Shown: positions 16,228 through 25,258, counted from the stretch's first letter. The stretch is 63,135 nucleotides of DNA from JAVXTH01 sp036642795 (GCA_036642795.1 JAVXTH010000006.1:1-63135), one strand, 5' to 3'. Notes: a model not told the origin generated them from the sequence alone. Program-made: numbers and translations.

Positions 16228-19200
16228 CTATTTAAGAAAATAATTGATACCGTTTTGGAAGATGTTTTGTACTTTATTTCCATCAATATTTTTAAATAGA
16301 CCTTCTTCATAACGTTCACTATGGCCCATCTTTCCAAATATTCTTCCATCCGCAGAAGTGATACCTTCAATCGCATAACTTGAACCATTGATGTTGTAAT
16401 TACCATTCATACTAACTTCACCATCTAAGTTCGTATATTGAGTTGCGATTTGACCATTTTCAAATAAAAGCTTTGCGCTTCTTTCATCAATTACAAATTT
16501 TCCTTCACCATGAGAGAACGCAATGTTATGTGTTTCTTGCGGTTTCATATTCATTAACCATGGTGATTTATTTGAAGTGATGCGTGTTTTCGCAATTCTT
16601 GAAACGTGGCGATTGATATTATTTCTAAATAAAGTAGGCGATGTTTCATTCAATTTAGATATATCTCCATAAGGTAATAAACCTGATTTAATCAATGCTT
16701 GGAATCCATTACAAATACCTAATATTAATCCATCATTGGCAAGTAATGTTTGAACTGCATGATTGACTAATTCATTTGATAAGACATTTGCGATGAACTT
16801 ACCGCTTCCATCTGGTTCATCTCCACTTGAGAAACCTCCTACAAGTGCTAGAATTTGAGCAGAGGCAATTTTTTCACTTAATTCTTTCAAAGAACGTTGA
16901 ATACTTTCTACATTTAAATTATTAAATACATAAATCTCTACTTCACCACCAGCTCTTACAAATTGTTCCTTTGTATCGTATTCACAATTGGTTCCTGGAA
17001 ATACTGGGATGATTACTTTCGGTTTATCGAATGTCTTTTTACTATGTAATTTAATATTACTATTATAAATTGGGGTTTTAATCACCACTCCATCATGATC
17101 ACTCATCGTTGGATATAATTTTTCATAACGTGACATCCAAGCATTAATTGCTTCATCCATCGTTATTGTTACTTGATTGATTGTAATGGTTGGTGTGGCT
17201 GATGTTTTACCTAATAATATATAGTTAGCATCGTTTAATTCAACTTTTGATTCAAGGATAATTGAACCAATCATTAAATCATATAAATTTTCATCGGTTG
17301 TAAGTTGAACACCAATTTTATTACCAAAACACATTTTGGCAATTGCTTCACTTATACCACCAACTTTTATCGTTGAAGCAGCTACTACTTTTTGATCGAC
17401 GATATTTTGATAAAGAGATGTAAAGTTAGCATTTAATTCATCATAGTTTGCACAATGATTTTCTTTAAGATGATGTTTTAATAAATAAACATAATGATTT
17501 TCTTCTTTGAATTCCGTTGAAATAACATGATCAACTTCTCCTGGTGCAACGGCAAATGTAATTATAGTAGGTGGAACACTAATATCTTTATACGTTCCAC
17601 TCATTGAATCTTTACCACCAATCGCAGCCGTTTTAAATGCTTCTTGAGCTTCAATTACACCTAATAATGCTTGCATTGGTTTACCCCAACGCGTTTCATC
17701 TTTATGTAAACGTTCAAAATATTCTTGGCAGCTTAATCGTGCTTGCTTATAATCAATTCCCATCGCACTTAATCGTGCTAGTGCTTCGACTACACTATAA
17801 CTACCTGCAAGATACGGAGAATAACAAGCGATATCAACATTATATCCATAACTCATAGCACTACATGTATTGGTAAAACCTACCACGGGAAGTTTTTGAA
17901 CAGAGCCTTCACTTTCACTCAATTGATATTTACCACCATAAGGCATTAATACCGTTGATTTACCAATCGTTGAATCAAACATTTCAACTAAACCTTTTTG
18001 TGAAGCAACATTGGCTGTTTTAAGATTATTCAAGAAAGTTTCTTTATTATTTTGATATGTTTTATTTAAGAAAGGATCTGCCGCATCAAATTCACTTTGA
18101 ATGACAACATCTTGGCTTTGCGCAACTCCGTTTGTATCTAAGAAATCTCTTGAGATATCAACGATTGTTTGACCTTTGAATTTCATAACCAAACGATTGT
18201 TATCACTGACTTCAGCAACTTTTGTCGCATCAAGGTTTTCTTTAAATGCTAAGTTTTTAAATTTCTCAAAGTCTTTAGCTTCAATTACGACAGCCATTCG
18301 TTCTTGAGATTCACTGATTGCTAATTCAGTTCCATTTAAACCTGCATATTTTACTGGAACAACATCTAAATCAATATCAATACCTCGAGCTAATTCACCA
18401 ATCGCAACACTAACTCCACCAGCTCCGAAATCATTGCTTCGTTTAATTAATTGCGTTACTTCTGGATTACGGAATAAACGTTGTAAACGACGTTCCATTG
18501 GCGCATTACCTTTTTGTACTTCACTCGAGCATTTTGTAAGCGATGTTTCATTGTGTTCTTTACTTGAACCAGTAGCTCCACCAATTCCATCACGACCCGT
18601 AGCTCCACCAAGTAAGATTACAATATCACCGGCAAGTGGTTCTTCTCTTTTTACCCATGCTTTCGGTGCAGCACCAACAACCGCTCCTACTTCCATTCGT
18701 TTCGCAACATAACCTTCATGGTAAATCTCTTTCACAAATGTTGTTGCTAGTCCAATTTGATTACCATAGGAAGAATAACCATGAGCGGCACGTTTTGAAA
18801 TAACTCGTTGTGGTAATTTATTTGGTAAAGTATCTTTAATTTCTTTTGTTATATCACCAGCACCACTTACGCGCATTGCTTGATAAACATAACTACGACC
18901 GGATAGTGGATCACGTATTGCTCCACCGATGCAGGTACTAGCACCACCAAATGGTTCAATTTCAGTTGGATGATTATGTGTCTCATTTTTAAACATCAAC
19001 AACCAAGGTTCCTTTGTCCCATTCACATCTACTTCAATCTCAATACTACAAGCGTTTATTTCTTCACTTACTTCTAAATTATCTAAGTAACCATTCTTAC
19101 GCAAATGTTTACCTGCAATGGTTGCCATATCCATAAGGGTCATTGCTTTACGATTGTTATGTACTTCACTTCGTAATGATATGTATTGATCATAAGCCTT

Positions 19201-19935
19201 TTGAATTTGACTTTGTAGTTTGCCTTTTTCAATTGTTACCTTTTTAAGAATTGTTTCAAAGGTAGTATGACGACAATGATCACTCCAATAAGTATCCAAG
19301 ACTTTGATTTCAGTAATCGTTGGATCTCTTTGTTCTTCATCCTTATAGTATTTTTGAATATGCATTAAATCATCAAAACTCATTGCTAAGCCTTGATCAT
19401 TTCGATATGTTTCAATTGTTTGTTCCTTCCATTCTCTAAAACCATCAACTAGTTCAACTGGTTCAATATCAACTTCTTCATTGTATTCTAATTTACTTAA
19501 ATCCTTTTCACACATTTCAACTGGATTAATTAAATATTTTTTAATAGCTTCTACTTCAAGACTTGAAACACTACCCTCTAAGATTACAATTTTACCACTT
19601 TTAATCACAACGTCTTGTTTGTTGTTTAATAACATCAAACAATGTTGTGCACTATCTGCTCTTTGATCATATTGACCACTAATATTCTCAAATGCAATAT
19701 AAGTGCAACCACTCAAATCAAGGTTATCCTTTACTTCATCCGTTACCGGTTCACTACAAACATGACGTTTTAATAATTCCACATCATCCATGTCGCAATT
19801 AAAAATGTCATATATATTATATAAGCGTACACTTTTTAAGCCTTTTAAACCTAAATTTTCTACCATATCTTGATATAAATCATTTGCTTCAATTTGATAA
19901 GCTTCTTTTTTTGTGACGTAAATTCTCTTATTCAT
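16228..19935 (-). CDS. purL: Phosphoribosylformylglycinamidine synthase, single-chain
   Basis: 1235 residues combining the FGAM synthase (PurL) and glutaminase (PurQ) parts that are separate genes in B. subtilis. The synthetase half carries the ATP and substrate segments ETHNHPTEIEPFGGAST and GGKDSMSGTYKD. The C-terminal class I glutaminase domain starts about residue 975 (VIIPVFPGTNCEYDT), with the catalytic Cys in GICNGFQALI and the His-Glu pair in SHGEGKF. This long form without PurS is typical of clostridial and streptococcal relatives. It converts FGAR to FGAM with glutamine and ATP. Confidence 0.95.
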   Translation of the reverse strand: MNKRIYVTKKEAYQIEANDLYQDMVENLGLKGLKSVRLYNIYDIFNCDMDDVELLKRHVCSEPVTDEVKDNLDLSGCTYIAFENISGQYDQRADSAQHCLMLLNNKQDVVIKSGKIVILEGSVSSLEVEAIKKYLINPVEMCEKDLSKLEYNEEVDIEPVELVDGFREWKEQTIETYRNDQGLAMSFDDLMHIQKYYKDEEQRDPTITEIKVLDTYWSDHCRHTTFETILKKVTIEKGKLQSQIQKAYDQYISLRSEVHNNRKAMTLMDMATIAGKHLRKNGYLDNLEVSEEINACSIEIEVDVNGTKEPWLLMFKNETHNHPTEIEPFGGASTCIGGAIRDPLSGRSYVYQAMRVSGAGDITKEIKDTLPNKLPQRVISKRAAHGYSSYGNQIGLATTFVKEIYHEGYVAKRMEVGAVVGAAPKAWVKREEPLAGDIVILLGGATGRDGIGGATGSSKEHNETSLTKCSSEVQKGNAPMERRLQRLFRNPEVTQLIKRSNDFGAGGVSVAIGELARGIDIDLDVVPVKYAGLNGTELAISESQERMAVVIEAKDFEKFKNLAFKENLDATKVAEVSDNNRLVMKFKGQTIVDISRDFLDTNGVAQSQDVVIQSEFDAADPFLNKTYQNNKETFLNNLKTANVASQKGLVEMFDSTIGKSTVLMPYGGKYQLSESEGSVQKLPVVGFTNTCSAMSYGYNVDIACYSPYLAGSYSVVEALARLSAMGIDYKQARLSCQEYFERLHKDETRWGKPMQALLGVIEAQEAFKTAAIGGKDSMSGTYKDISVPPTIITFAVAPGEVDHVISTEFKEENHYVYLLKHHLKENHCANYDELNANFTSLYQNIVDQKVVAASTIKVGGISEAIAKMCFGNKIGVQLTTDENLYDLMIGSIILESKVELNDANYILLGKTSATPTITINQVTITMDEAINAWMSRYEKLYPTMSDHDGVVIKTPIYNSNIKLHSKKTFDKPKVIIPVFPGTNCEYDTKEQFVRAGGEVEIYVFNNLNVESIQRSLKELSEKIASAQILALVGGFSSGDEPDGSGKFIANVLSNELVNHAVQTLLANDGLILGICNGFQALIKSGLLPYGDISKLNETSPTLFRNNINRHVSRIAKTRITSNKSPWLMNMKPQETHNIAFSHGEGKFVIDERSAKLLFENGQIATQYTNLDGEVSMNGNYNINGSSYAIEGITSADGRIFGKMGHSERYEEGLFKNIDGNKVQNIFQNGINYFLK

Positions 19936-19948
19936 GAAAAGTATCCTC

Positions 19949-21046
19949 CTATTTAAGTGCAGCTTTCGCTTCCTGAATCATTTCTTCTAGCCCTTTACCC
20001 GTAAAAGTAATATGTCCCATTTTACGATTCACTTTACTTTCTTTTTTCCCATATAAATATAATTTCGCATGTTCAGGTAATGAATGCTTCATCACCTGAT
20101 CTAAATGTTGACCAAGAATATTAACCATAACACTGTCACTATTTCTATGTGGTTCTATAATAGCTCCACTGGTAATTGCGGCGATCGCATTTTCATATTG
20201 AGATGGTGTATAACTATCCATTGTTAAGTGTCCACTATTGTGAGGGCGAGGAGCAATTTCATTCACATAAATATTACCATCTTTCCCAACAAACATTTCA
20301 ACTGCCACAATCCCAATAAAATCTAGTTTTTCCATCATATCACTAGCAACTTGTTTAGCTTTACTTTGGATTTTTTCATCGATACGAGCTGGTGATATAG
20401 ATAAATGAAGAATTCCATTTTGATGAATATTTTCAATCGCATCATACGTAACAATCTTACCTTCTGCATTACGAATCGCAATAATTGATATTTCACAAGC
20501 AAAATCAACCATTGCTTCTTTAATATATTCAATCGATTCTTGATAATCTTGTTTAAAGCCTTCAAAATCTTCATCGGATTGAATCATCCATTGCCCTTTA
20601 CCATCATAACCACCACTGCATGTCTTTATAATATAAGGATACTTTCTTTCTTGTTTTAATTTCTCTAAATCGTCTTTATTTAATATTTCAGAAAATTCCG
20701 CTGTTTTAATACCAACTTGATTTAAACTACGTTTTTCACGAATGCGATGTTGTGAGATTAACAAAGGATTCTTTCCCTGTGGTATTAACACATCAAAATT
20801 ATCCGTTAAATAATCAATGACACTTGCTTTCACATTTTCAAATTCATAAGTGATCACATCACTCTTCATTGCCAATTGTTTTAAGCAAGCAGGATCATCA
20901 TAATCTCCACATATATATTCATCACTATTCTGAGTAGCTGGTCCATCTAAACTAGGATCTAAAACAATCGTTGTATGATTTAGGCAGTGAGCTGCATCAA
21001 CTAGATACATACCTAATTGACCACCACCAATAATTCCTACTCGCAT
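19949..21046 (-). CDS. purK: 5-(carboxyamino)imidazole ribonucleotide synthase
   Basis: 365 residues with an ATP-grasp fold. It starts VGIIGGGQLGMYLVDAA and has the ATP-grasp segments IIKTCSGGYDGKGQWMI and VEMFVGKDGNIYVNEIAPRPHNSGH. It carboxylates AIR with bicarbonate and ATP to N5-CAIR, the substrate of PurE. It overlaps purE by 10 bases and precedes purL by 13. Confidence 0.96.
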   Translation of the reverse strand: MRVGIIGGGQLGMYLVDAAHCLNHTTIVLDPSLDGPATQNSDEYICGDYDDPACLKQLAMKSDVITYEFENVKASVIDYLTDNFDVLIPQGKNPLLISQHRIREKRSLNQVGIKTAEFSEILNKDDLEKLKQERKYPYIIKTCSGGYDGKGQWMIQSDEDFEGFKQDYQESIEYIKEAMVDFACEISIIAIRNAEGKIVTYDAIENIHQNGILHLSISPARIDEKIQSKAKQVASDMMEKLDFIGIVAVEMFVGKDGNIYVNEIAPRPHNSGHLTMDSYTPSQYENAIAAITSGAIIEPHRNSDSVMVNILGQHLDQVMKHSLPEHAKLYLYGKKESKVNRKMGHITFTGKGLEEMIQEAKAALK

Positions 21047-21528
21047 GTTTCGATTAGTGCATCGTCAAGCACTGCTTGGGTTTGTTCTTTACGAAATCTT
21101 TCAACTTTTTCTTGGACTTTAGCATCATGCAATCCAACAATTTGAGCTGCTAAGATACCTGCATTCTTTGCCCCTGAATTACCAATCGCAACGGTTGCGA
21201 CCGGAATGCCTCCTGGCATTTGAACGATTGATAACAAAGAGTCTAAGCCACTCAATGCTTTGGATTGAACTGGTACACCAATAACTGGTATTGATGTCAT
21301 TGCTGCTACCATGCCTGGTAAATGAGCTGCGCCTCCAGCTCCGGCAATAATAACCTGGATACCACGAGCCTTAGCTTCATCAGCATAAGCAACCATCGCA
21401 TGTGGTGTTCGATGAGCTGAAATTACTTTCACTTCATAGCTAACCCCAAATTCCTTTAACATGTCGACGGTGTTTAACATTGTTGTCAAATCTGACTTAC
21501 TTCCCATAATAACACTGACTTGTACCAT
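21037..21528 (-). CDS. purE: N5-carboxyaminoimidazole ribonucleotide mutase
   Basis: 163 residues from the ATG at 21528, chosen because AGGAGG lies seven bases upstream. The class I PurE signature is clear: IMGSKSDLTTM, VISAHRTPHAM with the catalytic His, GAGGAAHLPGMVAA and GVPVQSKALSGLDSLLSIVQ. The presence of purK supports the N5-CAIR mutase type. It is the first enzyme gene of the purine operon, behind the riboswitch, a small ORF and a second terminator. Confidence 0.96.
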   Translation of the reverse strand: MVQVSVIMGSKSDLTTMLNTVDMLKEFGVSYEVKVISAHRTPHAMVAYADEAKARGIQVIIAGAGGAAHLPGMVAAMTSIPVIGVPVQSKALSGLDSLLSIVQMPGGIPVATVAIGNSGAKNAGILAAQIVGLHDAKVQEKVERFRKEQTQAVLDDALIETCE

Positions 21529-21547
21529 TCTAGCATCCTCCTTAATT

Positions 21548-21581
21548 AAAAAAACATATTGTGATATTCTTCTCAATATGT
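21548..21581 (-). terminator. Second terminator-like hairpin in the pur leader
   Basis: ACATATTG (minus strand) pairs with CAATATGT around a 12-base loop and is followed by seven T. It lies after the riboswitch terminator and before purE, and the stop codon of the small ORF falls inside its first arm. Confidence 0.6.
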
Positions 21582-21638
21582 AGCAAAAAAACGATTTGAT
21601 TGTAATTGATTTGTAATGTTACCTCGGTAATTTAACAT
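21573..21638 (-). CDS. 21-codon small ORF in the pur operon leader
   Basis: It begins MLNYRGNITNQ and ends RFFATY followed by TGA. GGGAGG lies eight bases before the ATG, which is a better site than many real genes here have. It is located between the riboswitch terminator and purE, and its stop is inside the first arm of a terminator-like hairpin, the geometry of a translated attenuator. It does not resemble a known protein, and no codon run points to a particular amino acid. It may equally be a chance ORF. Confidence 0.4.
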   Translation of the reverse strand: MLNYRGNITNQLQSNRFFATY

Positions 21639-21660
21639 TCTAATGCCTCCCATAAAAATA

Positions 21661-21704
21661 AAAAAAGCGCAAATGAATGCGACAAGCAAACTTTCACGCT
21701 TTCA
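21661..21704 (-). terminator. Expression-platform terminator of the purine riboswitch
   Basis: On the minus strand AAAGCG pairs with CGCTTT and inner GAA/TTC pairs extend the stem, then seven T follow. It lies about 30 bases after the aptamer and would form when the aptamer is ligand-bound, switching the pur operon off. Confidence 0.75.
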
Positions 21705-21730
21705 TCATGATGAAAACAATAAAAATCAAC

Positions 21731-21796
21731 CTGTAGTCCGCTTATTTACGGTAAGCGGGTAGAAACTTGTCAACCATATTTTGACTGTTATACAAG
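21731..21796 (-). promoter_or_regulatory. Guanine-class purine riboswitch controlling purE-H
   Basis: Read on the minus strand the aptamer starts CTTGTATAACAG, with P2 arm TGGTTGACA, the conserved J2/3 GTTTCTACC, P3 CCGCTTACCGTAAATAAGCGG and J3/1 GGACTAC. The pyrimidine that reads the ligand is C (GACTAC), which predicts guanine or hypoxanthine rather than adenine. Its place upstream of purE, between a promoter and a terminator, fits feedback control of de novo purine synthesis. Confidence 0.93.
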
Positions 21797-21815
21797 TAAA
21801 ATTAATTACACTTTT

Positions 21816-21844
21816 ATTTTACAAGACTTATCCTTATATAGCAA
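21816..21844 (-). promoter_or_regulatory. Sigma-A promoter of the purine operon
   Basis: On the minus strand TTGCTA (21839-21844) and TAAAAT (21816-21821) are 17 bases apart. Transcription would start about 10-15 bases before the riboswitch aptamer. It is back-to-back with the aro operon promoter, about 55 bases away. Confidence 0.65.
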
Positions 21845-21899
21845 GTGCAAAATCAGTAAAATTCATTTAAGCCTCTGCAAGTAATTTTCAGTAAAATCC

Positions 21900-21928
21900 T
21901 TGCATTTTCTTTCATATTGGTTTATGAT
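21900..21928 (+). promoter_or_regulatory. Sigma-A promoter of the aromatic amino acid operon
   Basis: TTGCAT (21900-21905) and TATGAT (21923-21928) are separated by 17 bases. The start point would be close to 21935, leaving a short leader before the ATG of the leader peptide at 21951. Confidence 0.75.
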
Positions 21929-21950
21929 ATACGAAATTGGAGTGATCATC

Positions 21951-21995
21951 ATGCGAAAAATTTGCCGTCATTCATATTATTTTTATTTTAGATAG
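21951..21995 (+). CDS. Leader peptide of the aro operon, Tyr/Phe-rich
   Basis: A 14-codon ORF reading MRKICRHSYYFYFR, with GGAG eight bases upstream of the ATG. Five consecutive aromatic codons (TAT TAT TTT TAT TTT) precede the end. Directly after the TAG a CCCGATA/TATCGGG hairpin (21997-22003 with 22039-22045) forms, then a terminator at 22053-22087 just before aroB. This is the layout of a ribosome-mediated attenuator sensing tyrosyl- and phenylalanyl-tRNA supply. No Trp codon is present, which suits an operon that ends in tyrA. Confidence 0.8.
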   Translation: MRKICRHSYYFYFR

Positions 21996-21996
21996 T

Positions 21997-22087
21997 CCCG
22001 ATAAAACCATTTAAGAATTATATGGTTATTTTTGCTTATATCGGGGCCACACAAAGCACAGAACAGAAAATGTTGGTGCTTTTTTTA
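21997..22087 (+). terminator. Attenuator hairpins and terminator before aroB
   Basis: The first hairpin is CCCGATA with TATCGGG plus inner AACCAT/ATGGTT. The second, 22053-22087, pairs AAAGCAC with GTGCTTT, plus AACA/TGTT, and ends in eight T, a strong intrinsic terminator 18 bases before the aroB ATG. A TGCTT (22033-22037) could pair with AAGCA in the terminator arm, but the antiterminator is not clearly resolved by eye. Confidence 0.8.
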
Positions 22088-22105
22088 TTGAAAGGAGCTT
22101 AATTC

Positions 22106-23110
22106 ATGAAATTACAAGTAAATTTAGAGACAACAAAATACGATATTATTCTAAAAGAAGGGGTTTTATCTTCGCTTAATCAATATCTTAATTTGAAACG
22201 AAAGGTAATGATCATCAGTGATTGTGGAGTTCCATCTACTTATATTGATGATGCATTAAATCAATGCCCCAAAGGTTTTACTTATATCGTTGAACAAGGA
22301 GAAAGTAGTAAGTCCTTAGCTACCTATCAAAAGATCTGTGAAACTCTATTAGAAAAACAATTCACTCGCAAAGACTTAATTCTTGCGATTGGTGGAGGTG
22401 TTGTTGGTGATTTAGCTGGATTTGTTGCGGCTACCTATATGCGTGGTATTGATTTTGTCAACATTCCAACAACTACCCTTTCCCAAATTGATTCTAGTAT
22501 CGGTGGTAAGGTTGGCATAAACTTAGATCAAGTTAAGAATATTCTAGGTTGTTTCTATCAACCAAAGATGGTCTTAATTGATCCACTTGTTTTAAAGACA
22601 TTACCTCATCGCCATTATATCAATGGTTTAATCGAAGCAATAAAAGCTGGTCTAATTTATGATCCTGTATTATTTGAATGCTTTGAAGAAGAAAACATTG
22701 ATATGCAATTAACAACAATCATTGAACGCTCCTTACAAGTTAAAAAAAGTGTTGTGGAACAAGATGAAAAGGAACAACACTTACGAAAAATATTAAACTT
22801 TGGTCATACCATTGGTCATGGTTTAGAAACTTTATATGGACTTCATGATTTACTTCATGGGGAAGCAGTTGCTTTAGGAATGTTATATTTTATTGAGAAT
22901 GAACCACTTAAAATACGCGTTGAAAAGATTTATGATCGATTAGGAATTAAGAAGGATATACCTTATAATAAAGATGAGTTATGGGAATTCATTAAGAATG
23001 ATAAGAAAGCAACAAATTCAACAATCAGTGTAGTCGTTGTTTCCCAACTTGGGAAAGCACAAATTAAGGAAATGAGTTTTGATGAATTAAAAACTTATTT
23101 GAAAGGATAA
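22106..23110 (+). CDS. aroB: 3-dehydroquinate synthase
   Basis: 334 residues, a little shorter than the usual 350-360. It converts DAHP to 3-dehydroquinate, the second shikimate step, using NAD and a divalent metal. The NAD-binding segment AIGGGVVGDLAGFVAATYMRGI (about 92-113) and the PTTTLSQIDSSIGGKVGIN motif are intact, and the metal ligands are in NFGHTIGHGLE and LHGEAVALGM. GGAG lies upstream of the ATG. It is the first enzyme gene after the attenuator, four bases before aroC. Confidence 0.95.
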   Translation: MKLQVNLETTKYDIILKEGVLSSLNQYLNLKRKVMIISDCGVPSTYIDDALNQCPKGFTYIVEQGESSKSLATYQKICETLLEKQFTRKDLILAIGGGVVGDLAGFVAATYMRGIDFVNIPTTTLSQIDSSIGGKVGINLDQVKNILGCFYQPKMVLIDPLVLKTLPHRHYINGLIEAIKAGLIYDPVLFECFEEENIDMQLTTIIERSLQVKKSVVEQDEKEQHLRKILNFGHTIGHGLETLYGLHDLLHGEAVALGMLYFIENEPLKIRVEKIYDRLGIKKDIPYNKDELWEFIKNDKKATNSTISVVVVSQLGKAQIKEMSFDELKTYLKG

Positions 23111-23114
23111 ACTT

Positions 23115-24230
23115 ATGAAAAATACATTTGGACAACAAATTACTTATACCTTATTTGGTGAAAGTCATGGCGATGCAATCGGCATTGTAATCGATGGTTT
23201 ACCTGCTGGTATTAAAATTAATCAGGATTTCCTTTTAAAACAGATGGATAAAAGAAAAGCAAAAGGGAAAATTTCAACTCAACGCCATGAAATGGATCAA
23301 GTTGAGTTTATCAGTGGTTATTTTAAAGATCATACAACCGGATCTCCTTTAACTATTTTAATTAAGAATCAAACCATGAAAAGTAGTGATTATGAAGCAT
23401 TACAATATCGAGTAAGACCTGGCCACAGCGATTTTACCGCAAACGAAAAGTATCATGGTTATCAAGACTATCGAGGTGGCGGGCATTTCAGTGGACGACT
23501 AACCGCACCAATTGTTGCGGCTGGTGCCATTGCCTTACAACTATTACGTGCGATGGGCATTGAGATTGGAAGTCACATTAAAACAATCAAAGATATACAA
23601 GACCGCGATTTTTCTGATCATGAAACTACTCTGTTGAATGAAATAAGAGAAATGAATGATAAGGACTTTGCGGTATTAGATGAATCAAAAGAGAAAGTAA
23701 TGATTGCCTTAATTGAAGAAACCGCAAAAGCTAAAGATAGTTTAGGTGGTATATTGGAAACTGCTATCGTTCATGTTCCAACTGGAATTGGTGAACCATT
23801 CTTTGATTCAATTGAGAGTACCTTATCACATTTATTATTTTCTATTCCAGCCGTTAAGGGTGTTGAATTTGGCTTAGGCTTTGACTTTCATCAACACTTT
23901 GGAAGTGAAGTAAATGATCCCTTCTATTATGATGGGAACGTTAAAACTAAAACAAATAACAATGGAGGAATCAACGGTGGTATTTCAAATGGTATGCCAA
24001 TCTTAATTAAAACCGTTGTGAAACCGACCCCTTCTATTTATAAGCAACAAGAAACCATTAATCTAAAAACACTAAAAAACGAGTTGATAGAAATTGAAGG
24101 AAGACACGATCCAGCCATTATACATCGAGCTAGAGTTGTTGTTGATAGTATGGTCGCAATTGGAATATTAGAATTAATCATGCAACGAAATGGATGCGAA
24201 AGCATTAATATAAAGGAGGAAGATTTATGA
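23115..24230 (+). CDS. aroC: Chorismate synthase
   Basis: 371 residues. It forms chorismate from EPSP with reduced FMN. Family signatures are GESHGDAIGIVIDGLPAG near the N-terminus, RPGHSDFTANEKYHGYQDYR (about 98-117) with RGGGHFSGRLTA, and GINGGISNGMPI and HDPAII in the C-terminal part. It overlaps the first aroF by 4 bases (ATGA). Confidence 0.96.
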   Translation: MKNTFGQQITYTLFGESHGDAIGIVIDGLPAGIKINQDFLLKQMDKRKAKGKISTQRHEMDQVEFISGYFKDHTTGSPLTILIKNQTMKSSDYEALQYRVRPGHSDFTANEKYHGYQDYRGGGHFSGRLTAPIVAAGAIALQLLRAMGIEIGSHIKTIKDIQDRDFSDHETTLLNEIREMNDKDFAVLDESKEKVMIALIEETAKAKDSLGGILETAIVHVPTGIGEPFFDSIESTLSHLLFSIPAVKGVEFGLGFDFHQHFGSEVNDPFYYDGNVKTKTNNNGGINGGISNGMPILIKTVVKPTPSIYKQQETINLKTLKNELIEIEGRHDPAIIHRARVVVDSMVAIGILELIMQRNGCESINIKEEDL

Positions 24231-25243
24231 TTATCACAATGAAGAAAGAAGCACCAAAAGAAGAAATTGAGAAAATAATTAAAACCATTGAAAATAAAGG
24301 CTTATCCGTTACCGCAATCTATGGCGATAACTATAATGTCTTTGGCGTTGTTGGCGATACGACAATTATTGATACGAAAATAATCGAAGCAAACAAACAT
24401 GTGGAAAATGTTGTTCGAGTTGCTGCCCCTTATAAAAAAGTAAACCGAATGTTTCATCCCGAAGATACCATCGTTAATGTTGGCGGTGTCAAAGTCGGTG
24501 GGAAAGAAAAAATCGTTGTAATCGGTGGACCTTGTAGTATTGAAGGCGAACAACAAATCGTCGAAATCGCAAAAGATGTCAAAGCGGCAGGTGGTGTCAT
24601 GCTTCGTGGTGGCGCTTATAAACCAAGAACTTCTCCCTATGCCTTTCAAGGAATGGGCACCAAAGGAATTGATTTGATGGTGGAAGCAAGAGAAATTACC
24701 GGATTACCAATTGTCTCTGAAATTATGAGTGTGGACAAAATTGATGAATTCGTTAAGAATGTTGATTTAATTCAAGTCGGTGCTCGTAACATGCAGAACT
24801 TTGATTTATTAAAAGCGTTAGGAAAAATTGATAAACCAATCCTCTTAAAAAGAGGCTTATCAAATACCATTGAAGAATGGTTAATGTCCGCTGAATATAT
24901 AATGGCAGGAGGAAATTCCAACGTCATTTTATGTGAGCGAGGCATTCGTACCTTTGAGAAATATACAAGAAACACATTAGATTTAAGTGTTGTTCCAATC
25001 ATTAAAAAGAAAAGCCATTTACCAATTATTATTGATCCTTCCCATGCTACTGGTGATTGGGAATTAGTAGAATCAATGTCCCTAGCTGCAATTGCTGCTG
25101 GTGCGGATGGACTAATTATTGAAGTACATAATTGTCCAGAAAGTGCTTGGAGTGATGGCATGCAAAGTTTAAAACCAGATAACTTCAAAACAGTTATCGA
25201 GAAAGGTAGAAAAATCGCCCAAGTTATTGGCCGCGATATCTAA
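24227..25243 (+). CDS. aroF: DAHP synthase, first copy (ferredoxin-like domain plus barrel)
   Basis: 338 residues. DAHP synthase condenses PEP and erythrose-4-phosphate, the entry step of the pathway. The N-terminal domain (about 1-70, MIITMKKEAPKEEIEK) is the ferredoxin-like regulatory domain seen in class I-beta enzymes such as that of Thermotoga, where it senses Tyr or Phe. The catalytic barrel has GGPCSIEG, GGAYKPRTSPYAFQG, QVGARNMQNFDLL, ILLKRG and IDPSHATGDW. A close paralogue follows 15 bases downstream; which end product controls each is not visible. Confidence 0.93.
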   Translation: MIITMKKEAPKEEIEKIIKTIENKGLSVTAIYGDNYNVFGVVGDTTIIDTKIIEANKHVENVVRVAAPYKKVNRMFHPEDTIVNVGGVKVGGKEKIVVIGGPCSIEGEQQIVEIAKDVKAAGGVMLRGGAYKPRTSPYAFQGMGTKGIDLMVEAREITGLPIVSEIMSVDKIDEFVKNVDLIQVGARNMQNFDLLKALGKIDKPILLKRGLSNTIEEWLMSAEYIMAGGNSNVILCERGIRTFEKYTRNTLDLSVVPIIKKKSHLPIIIDPSHATGDWELVESMSLAAIAAGADGLIIEVHNCPESAWSDGMQSLKPDNFKTVIEKGRKIAQVIGRDI

Positions 25244-25258
25244 TAAAAGGAAAATAAA

